Numbered from the stretch's first letter, positions 51,838-60,472 are shown. The stretch is 64,000 nt of DNA from Streptomyces netropsis (GCF_014203545.1 NZ_JACHJG010000010.1:124001-188000), one strand, 5' to 3'. Made by a program: numbers and translations. The notes: generated from the sequence alone by a model not told the origin.

Positions 51838-51948
51838 CTAGAGGGTGATGCCGGCGCCGAGGTCGATGCCGATGGCGGCGGCCGGGGCCGCCAGGGCGGT
51901 GGTGAGGAGGGCGACGGTTGCGAACAGGACGGTGGCGATGCGACGCAT
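51838..51948 (-). CDS. Very small secreted peptide
   Basis: 36 codons: MRRIATVLFATVALLTTALA followed by APAAAIGIDLGAGITL. The first 24 residues form a textbook signal peptide with an AxA cleavage site, leaving a 12-residue mature peptide (or a membrane-bound precursor). The ribosome site AGTAGGGG 5 bases before the ATG is strong. It lies between two helicase genes on the same strand. Short frames like this are easily missed by automatic annotation. Confidence 0.5.
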   Translation of the reverse strand: MRRIATVLFATVALLTTALAAPAAAIGIDLGAGITL

Positions 51949-52056
51949 GAGCCCCTACTTTCTGTCATCATCCGGCGGTTTTGTGTGACGCAGCGTCCCG
52001 ATGGCTGCCCCTGTCGCGGCGCGACAATGCGCTTTATCACCCGTAGAGGTGAGGAA

Positions 52057-54576
52057 TCAGACGGAGTCGTCCACGAGTTCGGCCACGCCGGTGATGCGGT
52101 GCAGGGGGTACGTACGGACTTCGTCGGCGGTGTGGTCGTAGGCCGTGACGAAGCCGCCTTCCACCCGGATCGGGGCGATGACCCGCTGGCTCGCGGCGCC
52201 TTCGGCGTTGACGTAGCCGATCCAGACGGCGGCGCCGGTCATGACGGCGGCCTGGACGGTGGCGAGGGTGTCGGCGGAGGAGGTGCGCGGCAGACCGCCG
52301 TCGGCGGGGGCCGGGGCGGCGGCGGTGGGCTTGCGTTCGGCGGTGGCGGCCATGTCGCCCGCGCGGATCGCCCGTACCGCGGCGTCCAGCAGGGTGGGGC
52401 CCGGGGCGGGCGGGCCGTCGTGGACGGGGGCCGGTGCGGTGCGGGGCGGGGTGCGGCGGGCGTCGGCGCGGGTGACCACGACGTCGCCCTCGGCGGACTC
52501 CGCGGCGGGCGCGTAGCCCATGCCGCGCAGGCCGTCGAGGAGGGCGTCCGGGGCGACCTGCGCGGCCAGGACCGTCGGGGCGAGGCGGCGCAGCCGCAAG
52601 GGGGCGGAGCGGCGGTCGGCGAGGATCTCCGCGAGGACCGCCTCGTCGTCGCAGCGCAGGTAGGAGGAGGCCGCGCCGACCCGCAGATGGCCGTGGCGGC
52701 GGGCCACGTCGTCGATCAGATACGCCAACGGCTGGGGCACGGGCGTGCGCGAGTGGGTGGTCAGGAACGCCTTGAGGTCCGTGGCGCTCTGCCCGGCGTC
52801 CAGCGCCCGGCGCACCGAACCGGGCGTGAAGCGGTAGACGGTCGCCCCGCCCTTGGACTCGATGTCCGCGAGCACCCCCAGCGTCTGTGCCAGGGGCCGC
52901 TCCAGCGGGCCGGGCGCGACGGCCGTCAGGTCGGCCTGGAGCAGCACGTGGTCGAGCGGCTCGGGCAGCAGCGGCGCGAGGAGCGCGGCCGCGGCCGTCT
53001 CCACGGGCGTGGCGGCGTCCGGCACCGCGCCGACCAGGGCGCGGCCGTGGGCGGCGAGGGCGCCGCGGCTGGTGATGCCCAGCAGGTCCGCCTCGGCCAG
53101 GGCCCAGCGGGCGAGCCGGGTGCGGAGGTCCTCGGTGCCCGGGTCGGCGGAGGTGCGCGGCGGGCGTTCCCAGTGCAGCCGGTCCAGGAGCGTGGCGGGG
53201 GGCACGGAGGCGCCCGGCGGCAGGGTCGCGAGGAGGGACAGCACCCGATGGCGGACCTCGGGGGCCGGGCTGCGGTCCAGGTCGGGGCCGAGGGCCGCGA
53301 GGGTACGGGCCTTGGCGTCGCGCTCCCCGACGAGGCCCGGGGTGCGGGTGGCCGCGAGCCAGGCCGTGGCCAGCCGCGTCCACCGCTCCTCGGCGGGCAG
53401 CCGGAGCCAGTCGTCGTACGCGGGGGTCGGGGCGTACCGCTCGTCCACCTCGCCGTCCGAGGCCAGCAGCCCCGCCGCGTAGGCCAGCTCGACCCAGAAC
53501 GCGGTGGCGGACTCGGTGGTGTCCAAGGCGGCCGCCGTGCGCTTGAGCTCGCGGACGCTCAGCCCGCCCGCCCGCAGGACCAGCGGGCTGCCGCTCTCCC
53601 ACTCCTTGAGGAGGTCCTCGACGACCGTCAGCGCCGTGTACGCCTGTCCGGCGGCCGTCGCGTCCACCACCCGCTGGTCGTGCTCGGTGACGGGCGCCAG
53701 CTCCGGGGCGACGGGCTCCGGCGCGCGGTGGGCGCGCCCGGCGCGCAGGTGCAGGGCCACCTCGCGGGGCAGCACCACACCACCGGGGCCGGTGGACAGC
53801 AGCAGCCCCCGGTCGAGCAGCCAGCGCAGATGGGAGGCGGGGTCGGCGGTCACGGTGCCGTGCGGCGGGCCCCAGAGCAGCTTGCCGAGCACGGCGGTGG
53901 CCTCGGCGGGCGCCTGGGAGAGCAGCGCCGCCATCCGCTTGCGGTCACCGAACAGCGCGCTCAGCGCCGTGACGGCCGTCACCGGGTCGTGGGTGGCGGG
54001 CAGCCCGGCGGCGGCGACGATCTGCTGGACGCGGCCCGGCGACATCCCGGCGGTGGCCTCGGCGACGGTCGGCCCGAGGCCGGTGGGGGAGGGGTGCGAG
54101 GCGCTGGGCGCCAGCACCTCGCGGACCGTGCGCACCAGCCGCAGCCGGTCCTCGCCGCCCCAGACGAGGGCCTGCTCGCGCAGCGTCGCCACCGCGCGCG
54201 GCAGCTCGCGCGCGATGCGGGGGTCGTCGTCCGCGTCGCCGGTCATGAGGGCGCGGAGGGTCTCGTACGGGCACGGGTCGGGGGCCACGGCGAGCGCCTC
54301 GGCGACCTGGAGGGCGAAGCGGTCCAGCCGCTCCAGCGTGCGCACCACCGAGGCACGGGTGCCGGCCCGGGTGGCGAGCTGGGTGAGGTCGCCGGGCACG
54401 GGGTTGAGCAGGTCGGGGCGGGCGCGCAGCAGCGCGGCGAGGTCGTCGTCGGGGCGGGCGCGCAGCTCGTCGGCGAGCGTGCGGGGGGCTCCGCGGCCGG
54501 CTTCGCCCTTGCGGGGCGAGCCGCCTCCGCGGGGCGCTTTGCCCGTCTTCCCTGTCTCCCGCCGCGCAGTGGTCAT
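52057..54576 (-). CDS. Helicase C-terminal-domain (Helicase_C_3/XPB-like) regulator with WYL-like end
   Basis: 839 residues. The N-terminal 250 are helical and rich in winged-helix-like repeats (TLADELRARPDDDLAALLRARPDLLNP). The middle and C terminus show Helicase_C_3 features (LVDRLHWERPP-like FLTTHSRTPVPQPLAYLI, SYLRCDDEAVLAEILADRRS), and the final 110 residues (AVMTGAAVWIGYVNAEGAAS and YPLHRITGVAELVDDS) form a WYL-like sensor. It lacks Walker motifs, so it is unlikely to be an active helicase. It is often next to the XPB gene in Streptomyces, suggesting a shared DNA repair or regulatory job. Confidence 0.85.
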   Translation of the reverse strand: MTTARRETGKTGKAPRGGGSPRKGEAGRGAPRTLADELRARPDDDLAALLRARPDLLNPVPGDLTQLATRAGTRASVVRTLERLDRFALQVAEALAVAPDPCPYETLRALMTGDADDDPRIARELPRAVATLREQALVWGGEDRLRLVRTVREVLAPSASHPSPTGLGPTVAEATAGMSPGRVQQIVAAAGLPATHDPVTAVTALSALFGDRKRMAALLSQAPAEATAVLGKLLWGPPHGTVTADPASHLRWLLDRGLLLSTGPGGVVLPREVALHLRAGRAHRAPEPVAPELAPVTEHDQRVVDATAAGQAYTALTVVEDLLKEWESGSPLVLRAGGLSVRELKRTAAALDTTESATAFWVELAYAAGLLASDGEVDERYAPTPAYDDWLRLPAEERWTRLATAWLAATRTPGLVGERDAKARTLAALGPDLDRSPAPEVRHRVLSLLATLPPGASVPPATLLDRLHWERPPRTSADPGTEDLRTRLARWALAEADLLGITSRGALAAHGRALVGAVPDAATPVETAAAALLAPLLPEPLDHVLLQADLTAVAPGPLERPLAQTLGVLADIESKGGATVYRFTPGSVRRALDAGQSATDLKAFLTTHSRTPVPQPLAYLIDDVARRHGHLRVGAASSYLRCDDEAVLAEILADRRSAPLRLRRLAPTVLAAQVAPDALLDGLRGMGYAPAAESAEGDVVVTRADARRTPPRTAPAPVHDGPPAPGPTLLDAAVRAIRAGDMAATAERKPTAAAPAPADGGLPRTSSADTLATVQAAVMTGAAVWIGYVNAEGAASQRVIAPIRVEGGFVTAYDHTADEVRTYPLHRITGVAELVDDSV

Positions 54577-54738
54577 TCTGTTTACGGTACCGGGTCGCGG
54601 GGGGTGGGCCCCGGGCTCCGCCGACGGTCGTGGCGCGCTCGGGTGCCTCGCCGCGTTCCCTCCGTCGGCCCGACGCGGAACCGGTACCTTCGGGGGGTAA
54701 CGGCTGGTGGGTCTTGGCTGGTGGTTTTAGGGGATTCG

Positions 54739-55686
54739 GTGGGGATCGAGAGTGATCAGCTTGTTTACGACTACTTGAGCCAGGTCGGGGACCTCGCTCA
54801 GCGCAGACCGCTCACCTCCGGCGAGCGCATGCGGCTGGTCTCCCGGCTGCGCACGGAGATCGAGCGCCGCAGATCCGCCGAGGGGGCCGACTCCCCGGCC
54901 GCCGTGCGCCGGATCCTCGACGATCTGGGCACGCCGGACGAGGCCGTCGCCGACGCGGAGGCCCCGGGCGGAGGGGCCGTTGACAAGGGCCGGGTGCCGA
55001 TGCCGCGCCGCGAGGGCGAGCCCGTGCGGTTCCCCGCCGCGGCGCCCCCGCACCTGGCGACGGAGGAGGAGCTGGGCCGCGGTGCCGGTGGTGACCGGGT
55101 GGACGGGTGGCAGCAGGCGGGCCCCGGACCGTTCACGGCCGGGGACCGGGTGCACGGTTTCGTCGGCGGCATCGAGATCCCCGAAATGCTGAAGCCGCCG
55201 CCGACCGCGGCCGAACTGGCGCGCCGCGACGCCGCCGCGCGCCCTGCGGGCGAGCGGAGCGAGCAGGACACGGAAGGGGTCGGGCGGGGCGAGGACGGCG
55301 GAGAAGGGGCCGGGGCGGGCCGCTCCGGGCTGTGGCGCGCCGGTGACGGCACCCCCATGAGCCCGTTCCTGCTGCTCGTCGCCGCGCTGCTGCTCGTCGG
55401 CGCCGTGCTCGGCAACTGGCTGGTGCTCGCCGCGGGCTGGGCGCTCGCCTACGTCACCCGCCGGCTCTCGCACACCGAGTCGCAGATGGCCGTCATGGTC
55501 GTCCCCGGCCTCACCGTCGCCGGCGGCATCGCCTGGCTGTGGGGCCGGGCCAACGGCCGCTGGGGCGACCCGATACCGCACGGCGAGCTGGGCACGGCCC
55601 TCTCCGCCACGTGGCCCGTGGTCGTCCGGGTCGCCGCCGTCGCGTCGGCGCTCTTCGTGGTGTGGCGGGCCAGGCGGTCCGCCTGA
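54739..55686 (+). CDS. HAAS-like membrane protein
   Basis: 315 residues from a GTG with TTTTAGGGG upstream (a GTG at 54721 would add six residues including a TTA codon). The first 65 residues (VYDYLSQVGDLAQRRPLTSG and DSPAAVRRILDDLGTPDEAV) resemble the HAAS signalling domain, found downstream of PadR regulators. A disordered middle follows, then four membrane segments (about 215-315; FLLLVAALLLVGAVLG and TWPVVVRVAAVASALF). No PadR gene is adjacent. It may relay an intracellular signal to the membrane segment. Family assignment is moderate. Confidence 0.72.
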   Translation: MGIESDQLVYDYLSQVGDLAQRRPLTSGERMRLVSRLRTEIERRRSAEGADSPAAVRRILDDLGTPDEAVADAEAPGGGAVDKGRVPMPRREGEPVRFPAAAPPHLATEEELGRGAGGDRVDGWQQAGPGPFTAGDRVHGFVGGIEIPEMLKPPPTAAELARRDAAARPAGERSEQDTEGVGRGEDGGEGAGAGRSGLWRAGDGTPMSPFLLLVAALLLVGAVLGNWLVLAAGWALAYVTRRLSHTESQMAVMVVPGLTVAGGIAWLWGRANGRWGDPIPHGELGTALSATWPVVVRVAAVASALFVVWRARRSA

Positions 55687-55710
55687 CGGCGGCGTCCGGC
55701 CGGGTTGCGC

Positions 55711-55905
55711 ACCCCCGCTGCGCGGTGGTGTCCTCAAGCGCCGGACGGGCTTGTTTTGGCTGAGGTCGGCCCCACCCAGCCTGTCCGGCGATTGAGGACG
55801 CGCCCGCAGGGCGCTCTGCCGCCGCAGGCGGCAAAGACGGCCCGCAGTCGAAGATCTGCCGGTCAGTCGAGAGACGCGATGCCGCCGCAGGCGGCGGAAG
55901 GAGCC
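55711..55905. repeat. Family 1 repeat overlapping the ABC ATPase end
   Basis: Copies of the core in both orientations (GTCCTCAAGCGCCGGACGGG at 55730 and its partner CTGTCCGGCGATTGAGGACG) form an imperfect inverted repeat. GC palindromes such as GCCGCCGCAGGCGGC follow; the last extends into the 3' end of the ATPase gene (stop at 55863-55865). Confidence 0.8.
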
Positions 55906-56690
55906 CACGGAGTGCCCGGTATCACCAGCGGGCTGCCCGTCACCGGGTCGGGTACGACCACCGAGTCCAGGCCGAAGACCTCGCGCACCAGCTCCGCCGT
56001 GACGATCTCCGACGGGCGGCCCCGCGCGATCACGCGGCCCGCCTTCATCGCCACCAGGTGGTCGGCGTAGCGCGCCGCCTGGTTCAGGTCGTGCAGCACC
56101 GCGACGACCGTGCGGCCGCGTTCGTGGTTGAGCTGGCGGACCAGGTCCAGCACCTCCACCTGGTGGGCGATGTCGAGGTACGTCGTCGGCTCGTCCAGCA
56201 GTAGCAGGTCCGTCTCCTGCGCCAGCGCCATCGCGATCCACACGCGCTGCCGCTGGCCGCCCGACAGCTCGTCGACGGCCCGCTCGGCGAGGGCCGACAC
56301 GTCCGTGCGGGCCATGGCGTCCGTGACCGCGCGCTCGTCCTCCTCCGACCACTGCTGCCACCAGCGCTGGTGCGGCTGCCGGCCGCGGGCGACGAGGTCC
56401 GCGACGGTGATGGCCTCGGGGGCCACGGGCGTCTGCGGCAGCAGCCCGAGCGACCGGGCGATCCGCCGGGTGGGTATCTGGGCCAGCTCCTCGCCGTCCA
56501 GCAGCACCGCCCCGCCCTTCGGCTTCAGCAGCCGGCCGAGCGCCCGCAGGAGCGTCGACTTCCCGCACGCGTTCGGGCCGACGACGACCGTCACCTGCCC
56601 GTCGGGGACGTCGAGGTCGAGGGCGTCCACGACCGTGCGGTCCTCGTAGGCCAGGGTCAGGGCGCGGGCGGTGAGCCTGCTCTCGGTCAC
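55863..56690 (-). CDS. Siderophore ABC transporter, ATP-binding protein
   Basis: 275 residues from a GTG overlapping the permease stop (GTGA). Walker A GPNACGKST is at 38-46, the signature LSGGQRQRVW and Walker B LLLLDEPTTYLD are intact, and VVAVLHDLNQAARYADHL holds the switch His. This is the FecE/FhuC-like family that powers ferric-siderophore uptake. The last residues (AACGGIASLD) are encoded by a repeat-family palindrome, so the natural C terminus may be a few residues shorter or altered. Confidence 0.93.
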   Translation of the reverse strand: MTESRLTARALTLAYEDRTVVDALDLDVPDGQVTVVVGPNACGKSTLLRALGRLLKPKGGAVLLDGEELAQIPTRRIARSLGLLPQTPVAPEAITVADLVARGRQPHQRWWQQWSEEDERAVTDAMARTDVSALAERAVDELSGGQRQRVWIAMALAQETDLLLLDEPTTYLDIAHQVEVLDLVRQLNHERGRTVVAVLHDLNQAARYADHLVAMKAGRVIARGRPSEIVTAELVREVFGLDSVVVPDPVTGSPLVIPGTPWAPSAACGGIASLD

Positions 56691-57769
56691 GCTTTGCCTC
56701 CGGTGCGGCTGCGAATGATCAGCCAGATCAGATACGGGGCGCCGACGGCGGCGGTCAGCACGCCCACGGGCAGTTCGGTGGGCTCGAAGAGCTTGCGGGC
56801 CAGCAGGTCCGCGAGGACCACGATCACCGCGCCCAGCAGCGCCGAGCACAGCAGCGGGATCTGCGCGGTACGGGTCGTCCGGCGGGCGATCTGCGGGGCG
56901 AGCAGCGCCACGAAGTCGACGGGACCGGCCGCGCCCGTCGCGATCGAGGCGAGCACCACGCCCAGCAGGACCAGCCCGAACCGCACCCGGCCCAGCCGCA
57001 CGCCCAGGGCGGTGGCCGTGTCGTCGTCCATGGCCACCGTGCGCTGCGCCCGCGCCGCCCAGAGAACGAACGGGACGAGCGCGAGCAGCGCCCAGAACAC
57101 CGGCGTCGCCTCGTCCCAGCCGCGCCCGTTGAGCGAACCGGTCATCCACACCTGGGCCTGCTGGGCGACCAGATAGTCGCCCTTGGTCATGAACAGATGG
57201 GTGACCGAGCGCAGCGCGACCGCGAAGCCGATGCCGATGAGCACGAAGCGCGCGGCGTGCAGCCCGCGCCGCCACGCGAAGGCGTAGACGAGGGCCGCGG
57301 CGAGCAGCCCGCCGATGACGGACAGGTACGGCAGGAAGGCGTACGAGGTGACGCCGAAGGTCATCGCGCCGACCGTCAGGGCGCTCGCGCCCTGGGTGAC
57401 GCCGATGATGTCGGGGCTGGCCAGGGGGTTGCGGGAGACGGTCTGGATCAGCGCCCCGGCGACGCCGAAGGCCGCGCCGATCAGCAGCCCGACGGTCATC
57501 CGGGGCAGCCGCAGCGTGCCCACGACCAGCTCGTCGGACGACGGCTGGCCGAGGACGACCTTCACGGCCTCGGTGGGTGCGACGAAGGTCTTGCCGACGC
57601 ACAGGTACGCGACGCACACGGCGGCGAGCAGCACCGCGAGGCCGAGCGCGACGGCCGCGGCCCGCCGGTGGACGAGGAACGAGCCGCGACCGGCCCGTAC
57701 GAGCAGGTACCCGGCGGGCCGCGGTCGCGCCTTCGCCGGAGCCTCGCCCGGGGACACGGTGTACGTCAT
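56687..57769 (-). CDS. FecCD-family siderophore permease 2
   Basis: 360 residues. About ten membrane segments, with the FecCD motifs GEPSSDELVVGTLRLPR-like QPSSDELVVGTLRLPRMTVG, AFGVAGALIQTVSRNPLASP and GVTQGASALTVG. The EAA-type cytoplasmic loop and the closing LARKLFEPTELPVGVLTAAV are typical of the family. The ATG overlaps the preceding permease stop (ATGA), so the three transporter genes form one operon. It would pair with the other permease as a heterodimer. Confidence 0.93.
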   Translation of the reverse strand: MTYTVSPGEAPAKARPRPAGYLLVRAGRGSFLVHRRAAAVALGLAVLLAAVCVAYLCVGKTFVAPTEAVKVVLGQPSSDELVVGTLRLPRMTVGLLIGAAFGVAGALIQTVSRNPLASPDIIGVTQGASALTVGAMTFGVTSYAFLPYLSVIGGLLAAALVYAFAWRRGLHAARFVLIGIGFAVALRSVTHLFMTKGDYLVAQQAQVWMTGSLNGRGWDEATPVFWALLALVPFVLWAARAQRTVAMDDDTATALGVRLGRVRFGLVLLGVVLASIATGAAGPVDFVALLAPQIARRTTRTAQIPLLCSALLGAVIVVLADLLARKLFEPTELPVGVLTAAVGAPYLIWLIIRSRTGGKA

Positions 57770-58797
57770 GCCGCCACCGCCTTGCGGCGGACCAGGGTGA
57801 TGAGGAAGGGCACGCCGATCAGGGCCGTCATGACCCCCGAGGGGACTTCGCTCGGCGGGAAGAGGACACGGCCGACGACGTCGGCGACGAGCAGCATGAC
57901 GGGGCCGACGAGCGCGGCCATGGGCAGCACCCAGCGGTGGTCGGAGCCGACGATCGCCCGCGCGATGTGCGGCACGGCGAGGCCGATGAAGGCGATCGGC
58001 CCGGCGGCGGCGACGCCCACGCCGGTGAGGACGGTGGCGCCGAGGCCGCCGACGATCCGCACGGTCGCGACGTTCTGCCCGAGGCCCTTGGCGACGTCCT
58101 CGCCGAGCGCGAGGGCGTCGAGCCCGCGCGCCACGGACACCACCATGACCATGCCCACCAGCAGGAACGGCCAGATCTGCTCGACGATCTCGGGTTTGCG
58201 GCCGGCGAGCGAGCCGACCTGCCAGAAGCGGAAGTCGTCCAGCACGCGCGCGTGGGTGGTGAGGATCGCGTGGATGACCGAGACCAGCAGCGCGTTGATC
58301 GCGGCGCCCGCGAGCGCGAGCTTGACCGGCGAGGCGCCGCCGCGGCCGCGGGAGGCGATGGCGTACACGGCGACGCCCGCGATCCCCGCGCCCGCGAAGG
58401 CCCACCACACGAAGTCCGTCAGGGAGTGCACCCCGGCGACGGTGAGCGCCAGGACGACGCCCACCGAGGCGCCCTGGCTGATGCCGAGGATGCCGGGGTC
58501 GGCGATCGGGTTGCGGGTGAGGCCCTGCATCGCGGTGCCCGCCACGGCCAGCGCGGCGCCGACCATCAGGCCGATGAGGGTGCGGGGCAGCCGCATCTCC
58601 CGGACGACGGTGGCCGTGGTGCCCGAGCCGCCGTGCAGCAGCACGTCGAGGAGCTCGGACGGCGGGGTCGGGCGGGCGCCCACGGCGAGACTGAGCGCCA
58701 CCGCGATCAGCAGGGCGACGACCGCGGCCGCCGTCCAGCCGACGCGGCGGCGGATCACAGGGGACCCGGGGCTGCTGATCGGGACGGCGGCTGACAT
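57766..58797 (-). CDS. FecCD-family siderophore permease 1
   Basis: 343 residues from the ATG at 58797 with AAGTGGAAG upstream; an ATG 39 bases further up and a longer frame lack a ribosome site and fall in a duplicated leader. The conserved LLDVLLHGGSG, RLPRTLIGLMVGAALAVAGT, AMQGLTRNPIADPGILGISQG and VGRVLFPPSEVPSGVMTALIG motifs are all present. The substrate-binding protein is not encoded here. Transcription is probably controlled by iron through the iron box 113 bases upstream. Confidence 0.92.
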   Translation of the reverse strand: MSAAVPISSPGSPVIRRRVGWTAAAVVALLIAVALSLAVGARPTPPSELLDVLLHGGSGTTATVVREMRLPRTLIGLMVGAALAVAGTAMQGLTRNPIADPGILGISQGASVGVVLALTVAGVHSLTDFVWWAFAGAGIAGVAVYAIASRGRGGASPVKLALAGAAINALLVSVIHAILTTHARVLDDFRFWQVGSLAGRKPEIVEQIWPFLLVGMVMVVSVARGLDALALGEDVAKGLGQNVATVRIVGGLGATVLTGVGVAAAGPIAFIGLAVPHIARAIVGSDHRWVLPMAALVGPVMLLVADVVGRVLFPPSEVPSGVMTALIGVPFLITLVRRKAVAA

Positions 58798-58817
58798 CGC
58801 TTCCACTTCGCGCTCGA

Positions 58818-58872
58818 GAACTTCGCGGTCGTACATGAACGCGGTGGTGCATGAACTTCGCGGTCGTACATG
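58818..58872. repeat. 20-bp direct repeat in the permease leader
   Basis: GAACTTCGCGGTCGTACATG occurs twice, 58818-58837 and 58853-58872, 35 bases apart. Each copy carries a CAT (ATG on the minus strand) in a different frame, so the duplication blurs the start site. Confidence 0.85.
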
Positions 58873-58909
58873 CCGGGACCGCTGAGGTCCGGCGGACCGA
58901 GGCCCCAAC

Positions 58910-58928
58910 TTAGGCAAGGCTTAGTGTA
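58910..58928. promoter_or_regulatory. Iron-box-like sequence (DmdR/IdeR operator)
   Basis: TTAGGCAAGGCTTAGTGTA matches 12 of 19 positions of TTAGGTTAGGCTAACCTAA, with the first half nearly perfect. It lies between the siderophore permease operon and the divergent HAD gene and could control both. Confidence 0.6.
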
Positions 58929-58957
58929 CGGGTGGGGCCGGCGGCAGAATGTGGGGC

Positions 58958-59611
58958 ATGACCTCGCTCCCGCGCACCCACCGCTTCACGGTCGGCTTCG
59001 ACCTCGACCTGACACTGGTCGACTCCAAGCCCGGCATCAGAGCCGCGTACGAATGCCTGGTCGCCGCCACCGGGACGCCCATCGACATCGACCTCGTCTG
59101 CGGTCGGCTCGGCCCGCCGCTCGAGCACGAGCTGCGCAACTGGTTCCCCGCGGAGAAGGTCGACTGGGCCGCCGACCTCTACCGGGCCGCCTACCCGGAG
59201 CACGGGATCGCCCCGTCACCCGCCATGCCCGGCGCCCGCGAGGCCATCGCCGCGGTCCAGGAGCTGGGCGGGCGGGCGATCGTCGTCACCGCCAAGTACC
59301 CGGTCAACGCCCGGCTCCACCTCGACCACCTGGGCCTCGCCCCCGACGTCCTCATAGGCGACCTGTGGGCCGAGGCCAAGGCGCTGGCGCTGCGCGAGCA
59401 CGGCGCGAGCGTCTACGTAGGCGACCACGTCGGCGATGTGCGCGGCGCGCGTACGGCCGGTGCGCTGTCCGTGGCGGTCGCGACCGGGCCGTGCGACGTG
59501 GACGAACTGCGTGCGGCGGGTGCCGATGTGCTGCTCGCCGACCTCACGGCCTTCCCGGCCTGGCTGCGCGACTACAGGGCCGGGACGGACCCGGCGGCCT
59601 CCCGCGCCTGA
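58958..59611 (+). CDS. HAD-superfamily phosphatase
   Basis: 217 residues from MTSLPRTHRF. HAD motif I is FDLDLTLVDSKPGIRAAYE (with Asp17 and Asp19 as the nucleophile/acid pair), motif II is AIVVTAKYP and motif IV is VYVGDHVGDVRGARTAG. It has the helical C1 cap. This is the Gph/phosphoglycolate-phosphatase-like group; the true substrate is not known. The GDHVGD in place of GDxxxD leaves the acidic residues intact. Its last 40 bases overlap the convergent membrane protein gene. An iron-box-like sequence is 30 bases before the start. Confidence 0.87.
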   Translation: MTSLPRTHRFTVGFDLDLTLVDSKPGIRAAYECLVAATGTPIDIDLVCGRLGPPLEHELRNWFPAEKVDWAADLYRAAYPEHGIAPSPAMPGAREAIAAVQELGGRAIVVTAKYPVNARLHLDHLGLAPDVLIGDLWAEAKALALREHGASVYVGDHVGDVRGARTAGALSVAVATGPCDVDELRAAGADVLLADLTAFPAWLRDYRAGTDPAASRA

Positions 59612-59826
59612 CGGCGCTGCTCCGCGATCGACCGCAGCACCCCGGCCCCGGCGACGAGGAAGCCGACGCCCATCAGCATGCACACGAAGTACGCGGCCGG
59701 GGGCAGCGGATCGGCGCCCAGGAAGAGCGGCGCGACCGTCGCCAGCGTGGCGACCGCCCCCACGAGGAAGACGATGGCGCCGACGCGTACCAGCAGATCC
59801 CCGGCTTGGGGCGTTTCGTTGCTCAC
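59572..59826 (-). CDS. Small two-pass membrane protein
   Basis: 84 residues from a GTG start in VSNETPQAGDLLVRVGAI. Two membrane segments are clear (about 16-35 AIVFLVGAVATLATVAPLFL and 43-64 AAYFVCMLMGVGFLVAGAGV). The basic C terminus (RSIAEQRRQAREAAGS) would be cytoplasmic. Its 3' end overlaps the end of the HAD gene by 40 bases. Function unknown. Confidence 0.7.
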   Translation of the reverse strand: MSNETPQAGDLLVRVGAIVFLVGAVATLATVAPLFLGADPLPPAAYFVCMLMGVGFLVAGAGVLRSIAEQRRQAREAAGSVPAL

Positions 59827-59956
59827 CCGACCAGGGTAGATCCCTAGCGGTCGGCGTGGACGCCCATCGCCGTACGGACCGGACAGACGCCAGATGCGCA
59901 GAGGTACCACCCGGGGACGTCTTGTCACCGGGCCCGGGACCATTAGCCTTGGGGGT

Positions 59957-59976
59957 AGCGGGTCTTGCGACCCGCT
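59957..59976 (+). promoter_or_regulatory. Leader hairpin and T-rich stretch before the extended cold-shock gene
   Basis: AGCGGGTC-ttgc-GACCCGCT is a perfect 8-bp hairpin 82 bases before the GTG, followed by T-rich runs (TTTTG and TTTTTT). It could be a terminator-like attenuator or a temperature-sensing leader. Nothing in the sequence alone decides. Confidence 0.5.
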
Positions 59977-60057
59977 GTCGTGCTATCCAGAGCTGTTTTG
60001 CCGTTGTTTTTTGCAGTTTCCGGCGTTTCCCGACGAGATACGAGGACGAGGACAGAC

Positions 60058-60441
60058 GTGCCTACCGGCAAGGTCAAGTGGTTCAACAGTGAGAAGGGCT
60101 TCGGCTTTCTCTCCCGTGACGACGGCGAGGACGTCTTCGTGCACTCCTCGGTGCTCCCGGCCGGGGTCGACACCCTCAAGCCCGGCCAGCGGGTGGAGTT
60201 CGGTGTCGTGGCCGGCCAGCGCGGCGACCAGGCACTCACCGTGACGCTCCTCGACCCCGCCCCCTCGGTAGCGGCCGCACAGCGCCGCAAGCCCGACGAA
60301 CTGGCCTCGATCGTCCAGGACCTCACCACCCTGCTGGAGAACGTCACCCAGCAGCTGGAGCGCGGCCGTTACCCGGACAAGGCGCACGGCGCCAAGATCG
60401 CGGGCATGCTGCGCGCGGTCGCCGACCAGATGGACGTCTGA
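60058..60441 (+). CDS. Cold-shock protein with a helical C-terminal extension
   Basis: 127 residues from a GTG. The cold-shock domain is complete (GKVKWFNSEKGFGFLSRDDG, DVFVHSS); it is followed by an extension of about 60 residues (QRRKPDELASIVQDLTTLLE and VTQQLERGRYPDKAHGAKIA) that is predicted to be helical and coiled-coil-like. Such two-part cold-shock proteins are found in actinobacteria and may dimerise. The long T-rich leader (see hairpin entry) may control translation at low temperature. The next gene converges on it 32 bases away. Confidence 0.92.
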   Translation: MPTGKVKWFNSEKGFGFLSRDDGEDVFVHSSVLPAGVDTLKPGQRVEFGVVAGQRGDQALTVTLLDPAPSVAAAQRRKPDELASIVQDLTTLLENVTQQLERGRYPDKAHGAKIAGMLRAVADQMDV

Positions 60442-60472
60442 GCCGGGTTCCGGTGGTGTGATTCCGGCGGTT

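Noticed and set aside
51754..55686. A 1310-residue open frame on the plus strand
   Set aside because: Most of it is the antisense shadow of the Helicase_C_3 gene, low-complexity Gly/Arg sequence; only the end from 54739 is a real gene.
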